Source: Cristatella mucedo (lineage: Eukaryota; Bryozoa; Phylactolaemata; Cristatellidae). Taken from it: a DNA stretch of 64,000 bases. The stretch covers positions 5,371,501 through 5,435,500 of the forward strand of contig WPIO01000019.1 in the NCBI GenBank assembly GCA_009760855.2, in the 5' to 3' direction. The notes beneath the pieces are model-generated. The model ran no database searches and was not told the origin of the DNA. It saw only the letters and a list, made by a program, of their open reading frames with translations. The translations under genes and the position numbers were made by a program. Shown piece by piece: positions 1 through 11,800 of this stretch; position 1 is the first letter of the stretch; each line of letters starts with the position of its first letter.

Positions 1-712
1 ACAGTTTGGCTTTGTTGTAGGCCCTCCACATGATAATTTGCTTATAGATTTTTCCTCTTGAAAAAATCCTTAAAATTCTGTATTTATAAAATTGATCTCT
101 TTCCGTAAACCAATGGGCTAAAAAGAGGACACGCTCAAGTATTAGGCACAAAGCTCGTCGGCATCAAGTGATGCCCACGATGTTTCTGAGGTTCAGAAAG
201 GGCTGCTTCTAGATACTCGTCTATATGAGTTCACCTACTAGTAATGCTTTGATTTGTAGGTGATCGCACTTCGCCTCTTCTTATAAAGCAACAGGGCTCA
301 TGAATATAACCATTCGATCGAGCTATACCTCCGCTTATTTCTTATATAAATCAGCTCTCAAGTCTTCACAGTGGTAGGTGATTTGTGTTAATCTATCTGG
401 ATTCTTGCATAGTCAAAAAAAGAAACCATAAGAAGATGAAAAATTCAGAAACCCTTCTGATTATATTTGCAAAAGATTTTTGAGACAAAGAAAACTCTAA
501 TCCATGTTAGATAAGGTATCCTGAGAAAGCATCATACATTGTCGCTGCCTTTTGGTATACGAGTCTCTAGACATTCTTTTTATAAGACTTTGCATGTATA
601 GCCTTAAAAACTGAGGAAAATACTGTAGCTTGACTAATTTAATGTAATGTAACTCCTTCTGTAACTCTACAAAGCCACCGAGACTTAGCTGCATGCTGTT
701 CTGGAATTGCAG
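1..712. other. Upstream intron of the DCST-like gene; nothing recognised
   Basis: AT-rich sequence ending in a splice acceptor (AG at 711-712). It is presumably the last intron of the DCST-like gene. I see no further exon, repeat or RNA gene in it. Confidence 0.4.
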
Positions 713-1002
713 GTCTAATGCGTGTCCTTCGACACCGAGTACGAAAACTAGCTAAACGGCGGGAGCTGCAACAAAGTCAACATGGACTCTTGTCGTGGTT
801 TGGAAAAGGCCGTAAAGCATGCTTGATATGCAAGGACCCTCTGATTGTAAAGCAAAGCACGGAGTGCCATACGTGTGGCTTCGTTTATTGCACGTACTGC
901 TGGCTTGATGCCAGAGAGAAATGTTATGCTTGCGCTGCGGACTCGGACATGGAAAGCGAGTCAACTCTCACTGCAAGCGCGTCGGTACATTCCAACGACT
1001 AG
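713..1002 (+). CDS. C-terminal exon of a DC-STAMP domain-containing protein (DCST1/DCST2-like)
   Basis: This is the terminal exon only; the membrane-spanning DC-STAMP part lies left of the window. The exon opens after AG at 711-712 and runs 96 codons to TAG at 1000-1002. An ATG at 718 exists, but the acceptor just before it argues that this is an internal exon and not a start. The peptide begins with a basic stretch and then has eight cysteines spaced C-x2-C-x11-C-x2-C-x4-C-x2-C-x7-C-x2-C, with a Y-C-x2-C-W core. It ends in an acidic, Ser-rich tail. That cysteine pattern followed by a short acidic tail is the arrangement I know from the cytoplasmic C-terminus of DCST1/DCST2 (insect Sneaky). 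Those proteins act in sperm-egg interaction and, for DCST1, as a RING-type E3 ligase. I cannot separate DCST1 from DCST2. Another C4C4 RING protein is possible. Confidence 0.65.
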
Positions 1003-1029
1003 GTCACCGACTCTCGTCGCCATCTAAAA

Positions 1030-1046
1030 ATTAAAGTTAGATTAAA
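1030..1046 (+). promoter_or_regulatory. Poly(A) signals of the DCST-like gene
   Basis: Two ATTAAA variants (1030-1035 and 1041-1046) lie 28-44 bases after the stop codon in an A/T-rich stretch. They are suitably placed for 3' end formation. Confidence 0.4.
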
Positions 1047-2295
1047 AAGTTAAAGTTAGATTTATAAAATATAAGCACTATACGGTTCCGAAGTTTTTTA
1101 ACCAGTGAGAAGAGATGAACACATCAGCAATACTGCCGCAATGAGGTCTAGCTGTAGGAGTTGCCATTTCGGAGGTGGCTGGCGGAATTTGAAGGAGAGT
1201 AGCTAGCTACAGTAATTAGTTGAGCTAATGGCTACCGAGCTGCTCTAATCTGCCATCAACGTTCTGGTGATGCAGCTGCTAATATTAGTCACGTAACAGA
1301 TGCTAATGAAGATCAAATCAGTAGCCTTTGTATGCACTTTCCTTAGCTGAGACATTTGAAAAAGATGATGCATAGAACGTGAGCAATTACTAGGGATATT
1401 TTTAAACTCCGAAGTAGATTTGCCTTAGATTTCTCTTGGCGGCGTATGTAATTATTTGATTAATGGTATCGAAATGGAAAACATACGAGCCGCTCAAAGC
1501 CGTGGTAACAGAAATTAGGCAATATACATAGCAACCGAGCAGGAGTGCTGCTGATTCTGTTGATCAGTTTACAAGTAACTGAATGTGGCTGAAATATAGC
1601 TAACAATATCAAAATTCGAGTCGGCTAAGATGAAATAAGCTTTGAAATTGAAGAGTGCGTTACCTTGAGTGCACTTCCAAAACTTGAGGACATTTTTTCA
1701 CTGCGAGCTTACATGAATACAAGAAACTCGTGCTCTCCAAACCAAAATTCGCAGTAGCTACGCCCAGTCCACATACGATTGTGGATATACGACTGTATTC
1801 CTAAGTTACGAAAAGTACATACAAATGTTATGAGCTGCATCACAGCTGACTGCATCACTGCAAGTAGAGTTGAGCAAATAAATACCACGGAAGCAGTAGC
1901 AAATGACAACGAAAAGACACGGAATGCCATAATAGGCAGCTGAAAAAAATGATGTCACTGCTGCCTAGGAATTATTTTTCCTTGTCTAGAAGCCGCAGAG
2001 CAAGCATTTCTACAGAAAGCAGTCGTTAAACAATAAAAGCGCAGCTAATCAGCTAATTCATTGACGTGAGGCGATTAATTATTCTAAGGAACGCGAAGGC
2101 TGACACAGCTGAGGTGATTCTGCTAAGCACACGCGGAGCACCACGACGAGACACCATCGCTCTTACAGGTCAGCTCGTTGCTTCCTTCACTCCTGCTACT
2201 ATTCTGTCAAAGTTTACATCTATGAATCTATGGAGTTTGAGCTCGAGTCTGCATTGTGCTGCCTTTAGCAGGATGGAATGGAAGCCTCTCGAACT
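1047..2295. other. Intergenic, nothing recognised
   Basis: No exon, repeat or RNA gene could be supported. Short open frames here (for example a 73-codon frame on the minus strand at 1709-1930) have no recognisable protein features beyond a hydrophobic N-terminus. Confidence 0.35.
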
Positions 2296-2450
2296 GCCGA
2301 GCTGGTTTGGCCCAGCGTTTAAGGTGCTCGCACCGGCCAAGGTCTGGCTGACTGAGGTCGTGGGCTCGAGTCCCGAGGCTTATGTGAAGCTCCTGAATAG
2401 AGATTATTAAGTTATCTTGGGGCGCTATACAAATGAATTATATATTTATA
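2296..2450 (+). mobile_element. SINE-1 copy (tRNA-derived head, LINE-A-like tail)
   Basis: The head reads gccgagctggtttggccc and runs on to a TTAAGG-containing A-box-like segment. A B-box-like GGGCTCGAGTCCC follows. The 3' part resembles the end of LINE-A (tgaatagagattattaag... ggcgctatacaaatgaatta). The same order occurs at 27542-27690 and, inverted, at 7241-7372 and 42961-43045. This copy has diverged in the A box. Confidence 0.75.
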
Positions 2451-2675
2451 TTCACTCGTAACGTCATCAGAGTTTCACATTTCTACGAATGAACCCGTTG
2501 AGGGTCATCTAAATGAAATTAATTCCCGAGCATATCATTTTCGAGGTTTGCAGAAAAGTTGCGTTCTTGCAATCGACGGTCTGTTGATTGTTATTCGTCG
2601 GAGTGCATATTTTAGTGATACCGCACTGTGCAATGAAACTCGGTGCTTGCAAATAAGCGATCCAAGTCGAACAAA

Positions 2676-5600
2676 AGATAATAATGATAATAATAATATT
2701 GCACTTGATAAAGCGCCCTCAGAGAACTTAATCTCTTTCTAGGCGCTTTACATTTGCTGCAAAGTGATACGAAATAGAATAGTAAGTAAAATCATGCTTG
2801 AAAAACAAACAAAATGAATAACATGGTTAGGGGTTACATGCACTGGGTCAGCATGCAAATGTGGTTAGTGGCAGCATGAACAGTGTCAGCACGCATAAGC
2901 ACATCGAGGACGAATCACAAGGACCCACTAAATGCTGTCCTAAATAGGTCTGTTTTTAAGTTTCTTTTAAATGTGGTCAGGTCAGGGGATGTTCTGATGC
3001 AGGTCGGGAGGGAGTTCCAGGCTGTGGGAACATACGAGCTAAATGCACGGTCTCCAAAGGATTTAAGGTTTGTACGAGGTATTTCTAGACTGTTGGATTC
3101 CGAAAAGCGAGTGGTACGATGCTTTGCCTGATGGGGTAGTATATCTGAAAGATAGGCTGGAGCCATAGAATGAAGAGACCTAAAAGTGAGCGACAAAACC
3201 TTGAAGTCAATCCGTTGCTTGACTGGTAACCAGTGCAGGTCGGCGAGAAGTGGAGTAATGTGGCAACTGCGACGCTCACGACAGACAAGCCTAGCTGCAG
3301 AGTTTTGCACCAGCTACAATCGCCTGATCGCACATGCTGGTAGGCCAGTAAGCAGTGAGTTGCAGAAGTCGAGACGAGATGTCACGAATGCATGGACCAA
3401 CTTGGACGTGGTATCCTTATCTAAACAAGCCCTAATTTTAGCAATGTTATGAAGCTGAAAATAGGCTGATTTGACTGTGGAGCTGATGTGGTCGTCTAAC
3501 GAGAGGTCGCTTTGGAATATGACACCTAGATTTCGAGCTGATGCAACTGGAGATATGCTGGCAGAGCCAATTTTGAAAGTCAGCCTTTCCAATTTCTGAA
3601 TAACACTAGGTTTGTCCATAACTAGTAAGTTAGTTTTATCATCGTTTAGTTTTAGAAAATTTGCTGCCATCCATGATCGGATGTCATCAATGCATGCAGC
3701 AAGTGAGTTGAGAGAATTTGAGGTGCTCGAAGGCTGGGAGGGATCAAAGCAAAGGTACAACTGAGTGTCATCCGCATAGAAGTGAAAGCCTAGATTGTGC
3801 TTGGCAATCACATCAGCGAGAGGGAGAGTATAAACGGTGAAAAGGACCGGACCTAGCACAGAGCCCTGAGGTACTCCATATTTCAGAGGTACTTCAGATG
3901 ATCTTTGTCCATTCACGTCAACACTCTGGAGTCTCCCACTGAGATAGGACCTGAACCACTGCAGAGCAGTGCCAGTGATGCCCAGGCGAGATGAGAGGCG
4001 CTCTAGAAGAGCTTTGTGATCGATGGTATCAAAAGCTGCCGAAAGATCGAGCAAAACAAGAAGAGACACTCTACCCATGTCTGCATTCCTAAGTAGGTCG
4101 TTGTATACCCGAAGCAATGCTGACTCTGTGGAGTGATTAGCTCTAAAGCCAGACTGGAACTTACTAGCAAGGTGTGAGGTTTCGATATACGAGTTCAGCT
4201 GGTCTGCCACGACCCGTTCCAGTGTCTTTGATAGGAATGGTAGAAGGGAGACTGGGCGGTAGTTGCTTAAGTTCTCTTGGTCTAGTGTAGCTTTCTTGAG
4301 AAGTGGCCTGACTACAGCTTTTTTGAAAGGTGCTGGGACCTGACCTGAGGCTAATGACATATTAATGATGTTGGTTATGCATGGCAGCAGCAGATCAATG
4401 CAACGTAGGAGCAGGACAGTGGGAATAGGGCCCAGTGGACTTGTTGTCTTCTTTGATTGAGATACGAGCTTTAGGACTACATCACTGGTGACCTGTTTAA
4501 ATGCAGACATTGAGGCGCAGCCAGGAACCGAGGAACAGCATTCTAGTGGGAAGGTTGTCATCGCAGGGATGGATTCCCTGATTTTGTCTATCTGCTGCAC
4601 AAAGAATCGAGAGAAGCGATCGGCTAGATCATCACAAGGATCGTCTGGTAAGGAGCTAACCTGGGAACGGTTGAGGAGATGGTTTATTGTCGACATCAGC
4701 ATTTTTGGATTGTGCATCTGTGATTCAACAATGTTTCTATAGAAGCTAGACTTAGCCTTTGCTAGGATCGATTGGTACGACCTACAGTAGTCTTCATATG
4801 CCTGTCGATGGACAGTTAGTCCGGATCTTTTGTATGCCTTTTCAAGCTTTCGTTTAGTAGACTTGGCTAGTTTAATGTCTGTGGTAAACCATAGGCCGTC
4901 TGGGCGGGGGCGCACAGTGCGCTTTGTCAAAGGTGCAAACTCGTCGAGCGTGTCAGCTAGTGTCGTGTTGTAGCAATCTACCAGTGATGACAGATCGGAG
5001 GGAGGACTGAGCAGCAAAGGTGAAGCAGATATGCTCGCACGGACAGCATCGATGTCAAGGGTCTTGAGGTTTCGCGATTCACAGGTTATTTTAGAGGAGA
5101 ATGTGGGCACACACTGTAGATTGAATGAGATCTGCATGTGGTCAGATAAGCAGGATTTGGTGATAACTGGTGATGACAAAGTGCAGTTATATGAGAAAAT
5201 TTGGTCGAGTGTGTGACCCTTGATGTGGGTAGGGCCATGCACATGAGCCACAAGAGATAATGAGTCTGTCAATGTACGAAATTCGGTGCTGAAAGCGTCA
5301 GATAAGTTATCAAAGTGAACGTTGAAATCACCCATAACGAGGAAGGATCGATTTCTTGCACACAGAATCGAAATGAGATCGGAGAAATCTGAGATAAAGG
5401 AGGATTTGGTACCTGGTGGGCGATAGACTACTGCCACTATCGGTAGCTTGTTTTTCGGGTGAGACCAGGACAATTGATTCAAAAGACTGCTTCGAGGGTA
5501 CCGCAAATGGCTTGAAGTTGAATTTCGAGCGCACGATCATAGCAACTCCACCTCCAGTTTTGATTGATCTAGGGGTGTGAAAGAACGTGAAACCAGATGG

Positions 5601-5960
5601 AGTAGCGTCTTTAATTGTCGGGCAGTTTATCGATTTCAGCCAAGTTTCAGTTAGGGCGAGCAGGTCGATACCATTTTCAGAAATAAGGTCGTTTATTACT
5701 AGAGGTTTATTGCACATTGAGCGAGGATTCCAAAGGCAAGCGTTAAGTCTGGCCGATTGGGTTACAACAGGCCTGATTACCACTAAGTTTGAGAGATTTA
5801 CAGTGACGCATGCGGGGGAGCGTGCTAAGCGGTTCGAGACAATGCTAGGAATACCAAATGAGCAGCGTCTAAGCTGGCGGTTCCGGCCACCGCGGTGGCT
5901 ACGGGGTGCTTTCCTTTTGTTAATGCATAGTTCATGAATCTTAGCAACAACATGCACTGC
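2676..5960 (-). mobile_element. LINE-A copy 1: nearly full-length CR1/L2-like non-LTR retrotransposon, defective
   Basis: On the minus strand this holds an AP endonuclease domain (GDFNVH and SDH motifs), a reverse transcriptase with YADD at 3767-3778, a C-terminal DLHWLPVKQRI-type segment, and a 3' tail. The tail forms a short hairpin-like GTAAAGCGCCTAGAAAGAG...GGGCGCTTTATCAAGTG and ends in an AAT/ATT microsatellite at about 2676-2700. No LTRs, RNase H or upstream ORF are visible; the element is either 5' truncated or a single-ORF type. It is the longest of about ten LINE-A copies in the window and the reference used to recognise the others. Confidence 0.9.
2915..5957 (-). pseudogene. LINE-A endonuclease/reverse transcriptase ORF, inactivated
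   Basis: Reading from 5957 leftward, the endonuclease begins in one frame and continues in another from about 5470, so there is a single frameshift inside the endonuclease domain. The main frame then runs about 690 codons through the whole reverse transcriptase ([20 protein letters not shown] and FYADDTQLY motifs). It stops at an in-frame TAG near 3313, where related copies in this window have CAG (Gln). The frame then continues to a natural end at 2915. Two point lesions in over 3 kb suggest a recent insertion. The protein would nick target DNA and prime reverse transcription of its own RNA; as it stands it cannot be made whole. Confidence 0.85.
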
Positions 5961-6424
5961 GTATATGGCCTAAGCAACGCATAAAGTTCATAGGCGCTTA
6001 ATAAATTACTTTAGAAACACCTAAAATACACGCACTTGAAAGCAAGGCACCAATCTTTTGGCCAGTTAACTGACGCCAAATTACTTGGGTAAACGGCGGG
6101 AAACAGAGCCTAGCACACAGAAAAACTAGGTGCAGTATCTCCAGCGCTTTACTCTGCTCCGCTTTACTTTTAAGCTGCGTTTACACTATCGACTTTCTTC
6201 CTTCCCGACGCCGACTTCTATGCCAACTTAGCCCACAGCACCCTACTCGAATGCTGGGGGACTGTACGAAAGAGGGTTTCCCCGGAAAGCCGCCAAGCCA
6301 TCGCCAGCAGAAGTCGAGTTCGCCGCTGCAGTCATCATTGTAGAGTATTATGAGAAGAAGATAAAGAAACTCAAGATAAAAATATAAAAAGCTTTTTCGG
6401 GACAGTGCATAGTGCTAAGCAACG
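5961..6424. other. Spacer between two LINE-A copies
   Basis: No gene seen. A segment ACTATCGACTTTC near 6185 is repeated at 7699-7714, so part of this stretch may belong to an unrecognised short repeat. Confidence 0.3.
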
Positions 6425-7192
6425 TAAAATTTGGGCTTGTTTAAATAAGGATACAACGTCCAAGTTGGTCCATGCATTCGTGACATCCCGTCTCGACTTC
6501 TGAAACTCACTGCTTACTGGCCTACCAGCATGTGCGATCAGGCGATTGCAGCTGGTGCGAAACTCGGCAGCTAGGCTTGTCTGTCGTGAGCGTCGCAGCT
6601 GCCACAGCACACCACTTCTCGCCGACCTACACTGGCTACCAGTCAAGCAACGGATTGACTTCAAGGTTTTGTCGCTCCCTTTTAGGTCACTTCATTCCTT
6701 GGCTCCAGCCTATCTCTCAGATTTACTCCCTCACCAGGTCACGCATCGTACCACATGCTTTTCGGAATCCAACAGTCTACCAATACGTCGTCCAAACCTC
6801 AAGTCCTTTGGAGACCGTGGATTTAGTTCGTATGCTCCCAAAGCCTGGAACTCCCTCCCGACTTGCGTCAGAACATCTCCTGGCCTGACCACATTTAAAA
6901 GGAACCTAAAAACACACCTATTTAGGACAGCATTTAGTGGGTCCCTGTGATCTGTCCTTGATGTGCTTATGCGTGCTGACACTGTGCATGCTGCCACTAA
7001 CCACATTTGCATGCTGACCCTGTGCACGTCACCCCTAACCATATTATTCCTTTTGTTTGTTTTTCAAGCATGATTTTACTTACCATTCAATTGCATTTCA
7101 CTTTGCTGCAAATGTAAAGCGCCTAGAAAGAGATTAAGTTATCTGAGGGCGCTTTATCAAGTGCGTTATTATTATGATTATAATTAAGCCAT
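6425..7192 (+). mobile_element. LINE-A copy 2, 5'-truncated
   Basis: Only the last roughly 150 codons and the 3' tail remain. The open frame 6546-6950 encodes the same C-terminal segment as copy 1 (SAARLVCRERR, DLHWLPVKQRIDFKVL, AWNSLPTCVRTSPGLTTFKRN is split here by substitutions). The tail ends with an ATT-rich microsatellite at about 7165-7192. Severe 5' truncation is typical of LINE insertion. Confidence 0.9.
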
Positions 7193-7240
7193 TACCGGCG
7201 CGTGGATGAATAGTGCTAAGTAATGTGTGCCGTTACATGT

Positions 7241-7372
7241 TTATATAATTCATTTGTGTAGCGCACTCTGAGAACTTAAATCTCTGTTCAGGCGCTTCAC
7301 ACGTGCCACGGGGCTCGAGCCCGCGACATCGGCCAGACCTCAACCACTTGGCCAAACCGGCTTTGGCTTGTC
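7241..7372 (-). mobile_element. SINE-1 copy, inverted
   Basis: On the minus strand this shows the head CCGGTTTGGCCAAGTGGTTG, a B-box-like GGGCTCGAGCCC and the LINE-A-like tail ending ATGAATTATATAA. It is the same family as the copies at 2296 and 27542. Confidence 0.75.
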
Positions 7373-8074
7373 GGCAGATTTCATAAAATGACGCACGGCG
7401 TCTTCTGTGTAGAAATGGGTTAAACCGTGGCCATAACACATAAGCATCCCATGTTCAGGGACTTGCTCTGAATGCCTCACTCAACATATCTCGAGCCTAC
7501 GAACGTCAGCCACTTTGGCCGCGGCATCAGGACGAGCCTCTAGGTTTTGATTGGTCGACTGGTTCAACTACTAGGCAAGATAGTCGGCAGATTAGGCTCC
7601 CCCAAGATTTGGTGACTAAACTGCCCAAACAGATGGAAATCGGCACAAAATCGGCGCCAATTTAGAAGGAAAGTTGATAGTATAAAAGCTTGAGTTTAAA
7701 CTATCGACTTTCCTACACAACCGACTTACCCAGATGCATGAAGCTTTCCTTGGAAAGCATACTGGCACCATCCTGTAAGCATGAGAGCAACTAGGGTGTG
7801 GCCACCAGACCGCCCACGGCTGCCACGGCACGTTGAATATCTGGGTTCAACTGCAAATGTTTATAATAGTAAAGTTATATTAAGCAAGAAGAAAGTTTTG
7901 TTTTAGTTTTCATGCGTATGTGAATTATTAGTTTCTCCACAGACTGTGACGTAGACAAGAAAGGGCACTACGACGAATAACATTCCCCTTTTGGCGTGGG
8001 GGCGCGTCCGGATGTTGATACACTAGCGAGTCCAGTTGTTAGCCACTCATTGCTGCTAACAGCACACGGGCGAC
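7373..8074. other. Region upstream of PMM2; putative promoter side
   Basis: No coding sequence. A hairpin is visible at 7667-7714: AGGAAAGTTGATAGT and AACTATCGACTTTCCT pair around a 17-base loop. The last 90 bases before the PMM2 ATG are GC-richer (ggcgtgggggcgcgtccgga) and show no clear TATA box. Confidence 0.35.
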
Positions 8075-8847
8075 ATGGCAGGTCGCGACACGTCTACACT
8101 TTTCCTGTTTGATGTCGACGGTACCCTCACTCCGTCTAGGCTGGTATGGCGTTTTTTTGCTATGATTTGACCCCCTTGGGTGCGTTTTGTTTCACTTTAG
8201 CAGCTCTGAAGTGTCGAGAGTGCCCAACCGTTTGGCTTGGTATGCCACGTATGTAGGCTGAACTGCCGAGCTTAGATGGTTTGTTGACCAGCTTGTCAGC
8301 GACGAAAAGTGTGATGCATACTGCTTTAGCTCAAGATTTTTTGTCATAGCTTATATCGACTTCAAAGATTTAGCCAGGATTCGCTGAGGCAGGAAAAGAA
8401 AAATATCGCTCAATAATGATCGTTTTGCACCGGTGCCAAAATAATCGTAGGTTGTGAACAGCAAGTGAAAATTCTCCTGATCACAAACTGGCTTGATGCA
8501 CCATTTTTATAGTTTAGTTTTCAGCAGTCTCAAAAGCGCAGAATTTTGGAGGTTTATAAATGAAAGCCCAGTATCGAGAGTCGCTGGGTTTGTGCAGCGA
8601 ACTAACTACCCTGTAAAAAGAAGCTGGGACTAATGAAGCACTTCCAAGCGATCGAGTCGTGTTTCATTTATTACTAAGTTGGGCCGTGTTGCTTGACGGC
8701 AGTAGGATTCCCGGTCGAAATGTGCATAATCTCGTTGGTTTTTCCTTCCGTCGGTGTCTTGTCTTGGATCCAAGTGAAGCGGATGTAAACCACAAAAGCC
8801 TTGCTCATAGATCCAAACCTTCGCATGCTTATATTGGAGGAGCTTTG

Positions 8848-8896
<49 letters not shown>

Positions 8897-11800
8897 CACT
8901 TTCGTGAGGCATGACTTCGACAATGTCGCAGTCTTCATTGCAAGCATGATCGCCCTAATCTAGTAGTAACATATGTCGCACCAAGGAATCTTTCCAATGC
9001 AATATGTTTAACTTTGCTCAGGACGTTAACGCTGTAAACGTGAGCCCCAGGGCGTATGTCGTTTTGTTTCGCCGCGTAGCCTATCTCGGAGGAGATGGAG
9101 AACTTCATGGAGCGTGTGAAAGAGAAGGTTGTCGTGGGCGTCGTCGGGGGCTCCGATCTACAGAAGATCGACGAGCAGATGGCCGGAAATGCGCTCAAAA
9201 AATTTGAGTACGTTTTCTCAGAAAATGGGCTCGTGTACCACAAGAATGGTCAGCTCGTAGCAGTACAAGTAAGTTGGAGAGCTGAGCCTTGCTCCTATGC
9301 AGTGCTTTTTGCCTGTCATCTGGTGCTTCACCTTACCTCAGTTGGGCTCATGCCCTTTCATCCGCCTGCCCAGCTGTTTGTGTGTGTGCGCGTGTGCGTG
9401 TGTGCGCGTGCATGCCTGCATGCGCTCGTGTGTGTGCCTGTGTGTGGGTGTGCCTGTGTGTGTATGTGTGTGCCTGTGTGTGTGTGCCTGTGTGTGTGTG
9501 CCTGTGTGTGTGCCTCTGTGTGTGTGTGTGTGTGTGTGCCTCTGTGTGTGTATGCGCGTGCATGCCTGCGTGCACTCGTGTGTGTGCATGTGTGCCTGTG
9601 TGTGTGTGTGAAAGTGTGTGTGCCTGTGTGTGTATGTGTGTGCCTGTGTGTGTGTGTGTGCCTGTGTGTGTGTGTGTGTGTGTGCCTGTGTGTGTGTGTG
9701 TGTTATAAGGGATCTGTAGTAGCTGGCAATGGCATTAGCTACCACCCTGTGATATGGTGCACTTGTGGCTATGGTGGATGTGGTTCAAATGATCTGTTAT
9801 AGAACATTCAAGGTCATATTGGCGAAGATAAGTTGCAGATGTTCATCAACTATGCACTCGGCTACATGTCTACCCTTGTTCTTCCTCGTAAGAGGTAAGA
9901 ACAGTACAATGCTCCGTGTAATGTTTTACCAACCGGTGACCATGATAAGTGGTGCAGTAGTGCCAGTTATTCTGTGCTCGTCATTCAGTCGTGCCAAGTG
10001 CTAACAAGATCAGCGTTCACAATGACCTGTCAGTATACCGTTCCTCAGACCGAATACTGCTTGTTCACTGAAAGCTGCTTTCTTTTGGGGCACGTTATAA
10101 GAATGGAAACTCCACTAGTTAGCCACCAGTTAGTTACGTAGTTTTCGTGGCTATGTGACGTTACGAAACGGAGAAGCGCACATGCGTGCGCTCGCACGCA
10201 TTCACTGAGACACACATGCACACACAACACATATATGTGCACAGCACGAGAATGAGCCACACGTCGTGTCGGTCAGGTCAGGTGCCTAAAAATTTTACGA
10301 AAATTTCCATAGATCATTTGTTCCCTAGAAACTGAGCGATCTTGCACGTCGAATGCGAGCCGTATATTTAGTTTTTTGCAGGTTTATTAAAGTTAAAATG
10401 ATCCACACATAGCAACACCATATTCTACGTATATCTGTTCAGTAACAAGCCCCAAGAATTTCTCTCTTGTCTTTGGGATGTTGTATTGACAATAATTAAA
10501 ACCCAAGAATCATGTATCACCCGAAGACCTTGTTGTAACTTTACTTCTGTCCACTTTTTCATTAAAACTCGTAGCTCAGCCACAGCTCAATTGCCCGGCA
10601 CTACACTTCTAAATCTTTGTCCTTCCCAAATCATTCAAGTCAGCCATATGAAAAAACCTGTATTTTAGATTCTGACTTCAGGCATTACTCCCTCTTCTTC
10701 CTTTTCTGTCAATGACTCTCGAACAGATTGGTGATGACTAGCTCTTCGAACATAATAAGCACAAATTGTTGGCATGGTTCAATCGTAATTCAAGTGCCAC
10801 CTGTTTACTAAATCTACTTGCACTCATTACTAGCAATTATTTTAGGTGAAAAAGCTCTTACTTATGTGCAGTATTTTATATCCCTGGGTCACAAAAATCT
10901 TATGAATAAGCTGAGAGGTGCAGTTGGTCTGAGGGATTCAGCTGTTGTATTGTTTGAGTCTTACTTTTCGAGCAGAATCCAATCCAGGTCGTGTAATAGT
11001 CCAATCTGACCTAGCAGGGCTGCCTTACTATATAAAACAGGTTTGTCTGCTGCCTTGGTACATTGCTGTGGGGGGATTATGCTACCAGTTTTCTCCTATC
11101 GCCCAGCTGTTAGCCACAAGCTCTATAACATTGTGGGGAAATGTGAGATCGCTTTCTGGCAACGGCAATGCAACGTAGTGCATGCAATAGTGCATGCATA
11201 TTCTCACCGGTGTGTATGTGTGCGCACACATACACACGTGCACACGTGGGATTGGGCACTGATTCGGCTTCTTTGCTCGGGCAGCATGCTGTAGGTCGGG
11301 ATGAGAGTGGGTGCTTGATGAATAGCCAATTAACTGTGCACGCTATAATGCTAGGGCAGCCTCATCGAAACCACAGTGTTTGCTCTAAAACACCCACCCA
11401 GCCACCAATTCTCTAGCCATTTCATTGTTCTTCCATCAGAGGGCCATCTCTGGGCACACATTGTTGTTACTACGAGTGTCGTTTATCGGTTACTTTTTCT
11501 GTGAGGCAGAGCTCTTGCTCGTTCGCAATGCCTACCTCAGGACGACTATAACCTCATACAGTATCAGACCTTGAATTTTTCCTGGGCAACAATTTGTCTT
11601 CACGGTCGCAAGACGCACAAATCAGGTGTGTACAGTATAGTGTAGAGTGTATAGTGTATACATGTGTACAATTAAAAGGTGCGTACTTGGACCCTGTCGA
11701 AATGAGTGCATGACTGTCACTTCCTTCTTTCGCATAGTGGGCTCAACTTTAGGGCATTTTTCTATAGTGCTGTATATATAATGCCTGAATCAGCCTCATG

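Noticed and set aside
1709-1930. 73-codon minus-strand frame with a hydrophobic N-terminus
   Set aside because: Could be read as a small secreted protein, but there is no matching promoter, splice or family evidence, and AT-rich sequence gives such frames by chance.
9095-9802. Open frame of 235 codons rich in Cys and Val
   Set aside because: Its first 58 codons are PMM2 exon 2; the rest is intronic TG repeat read through as CVCV.
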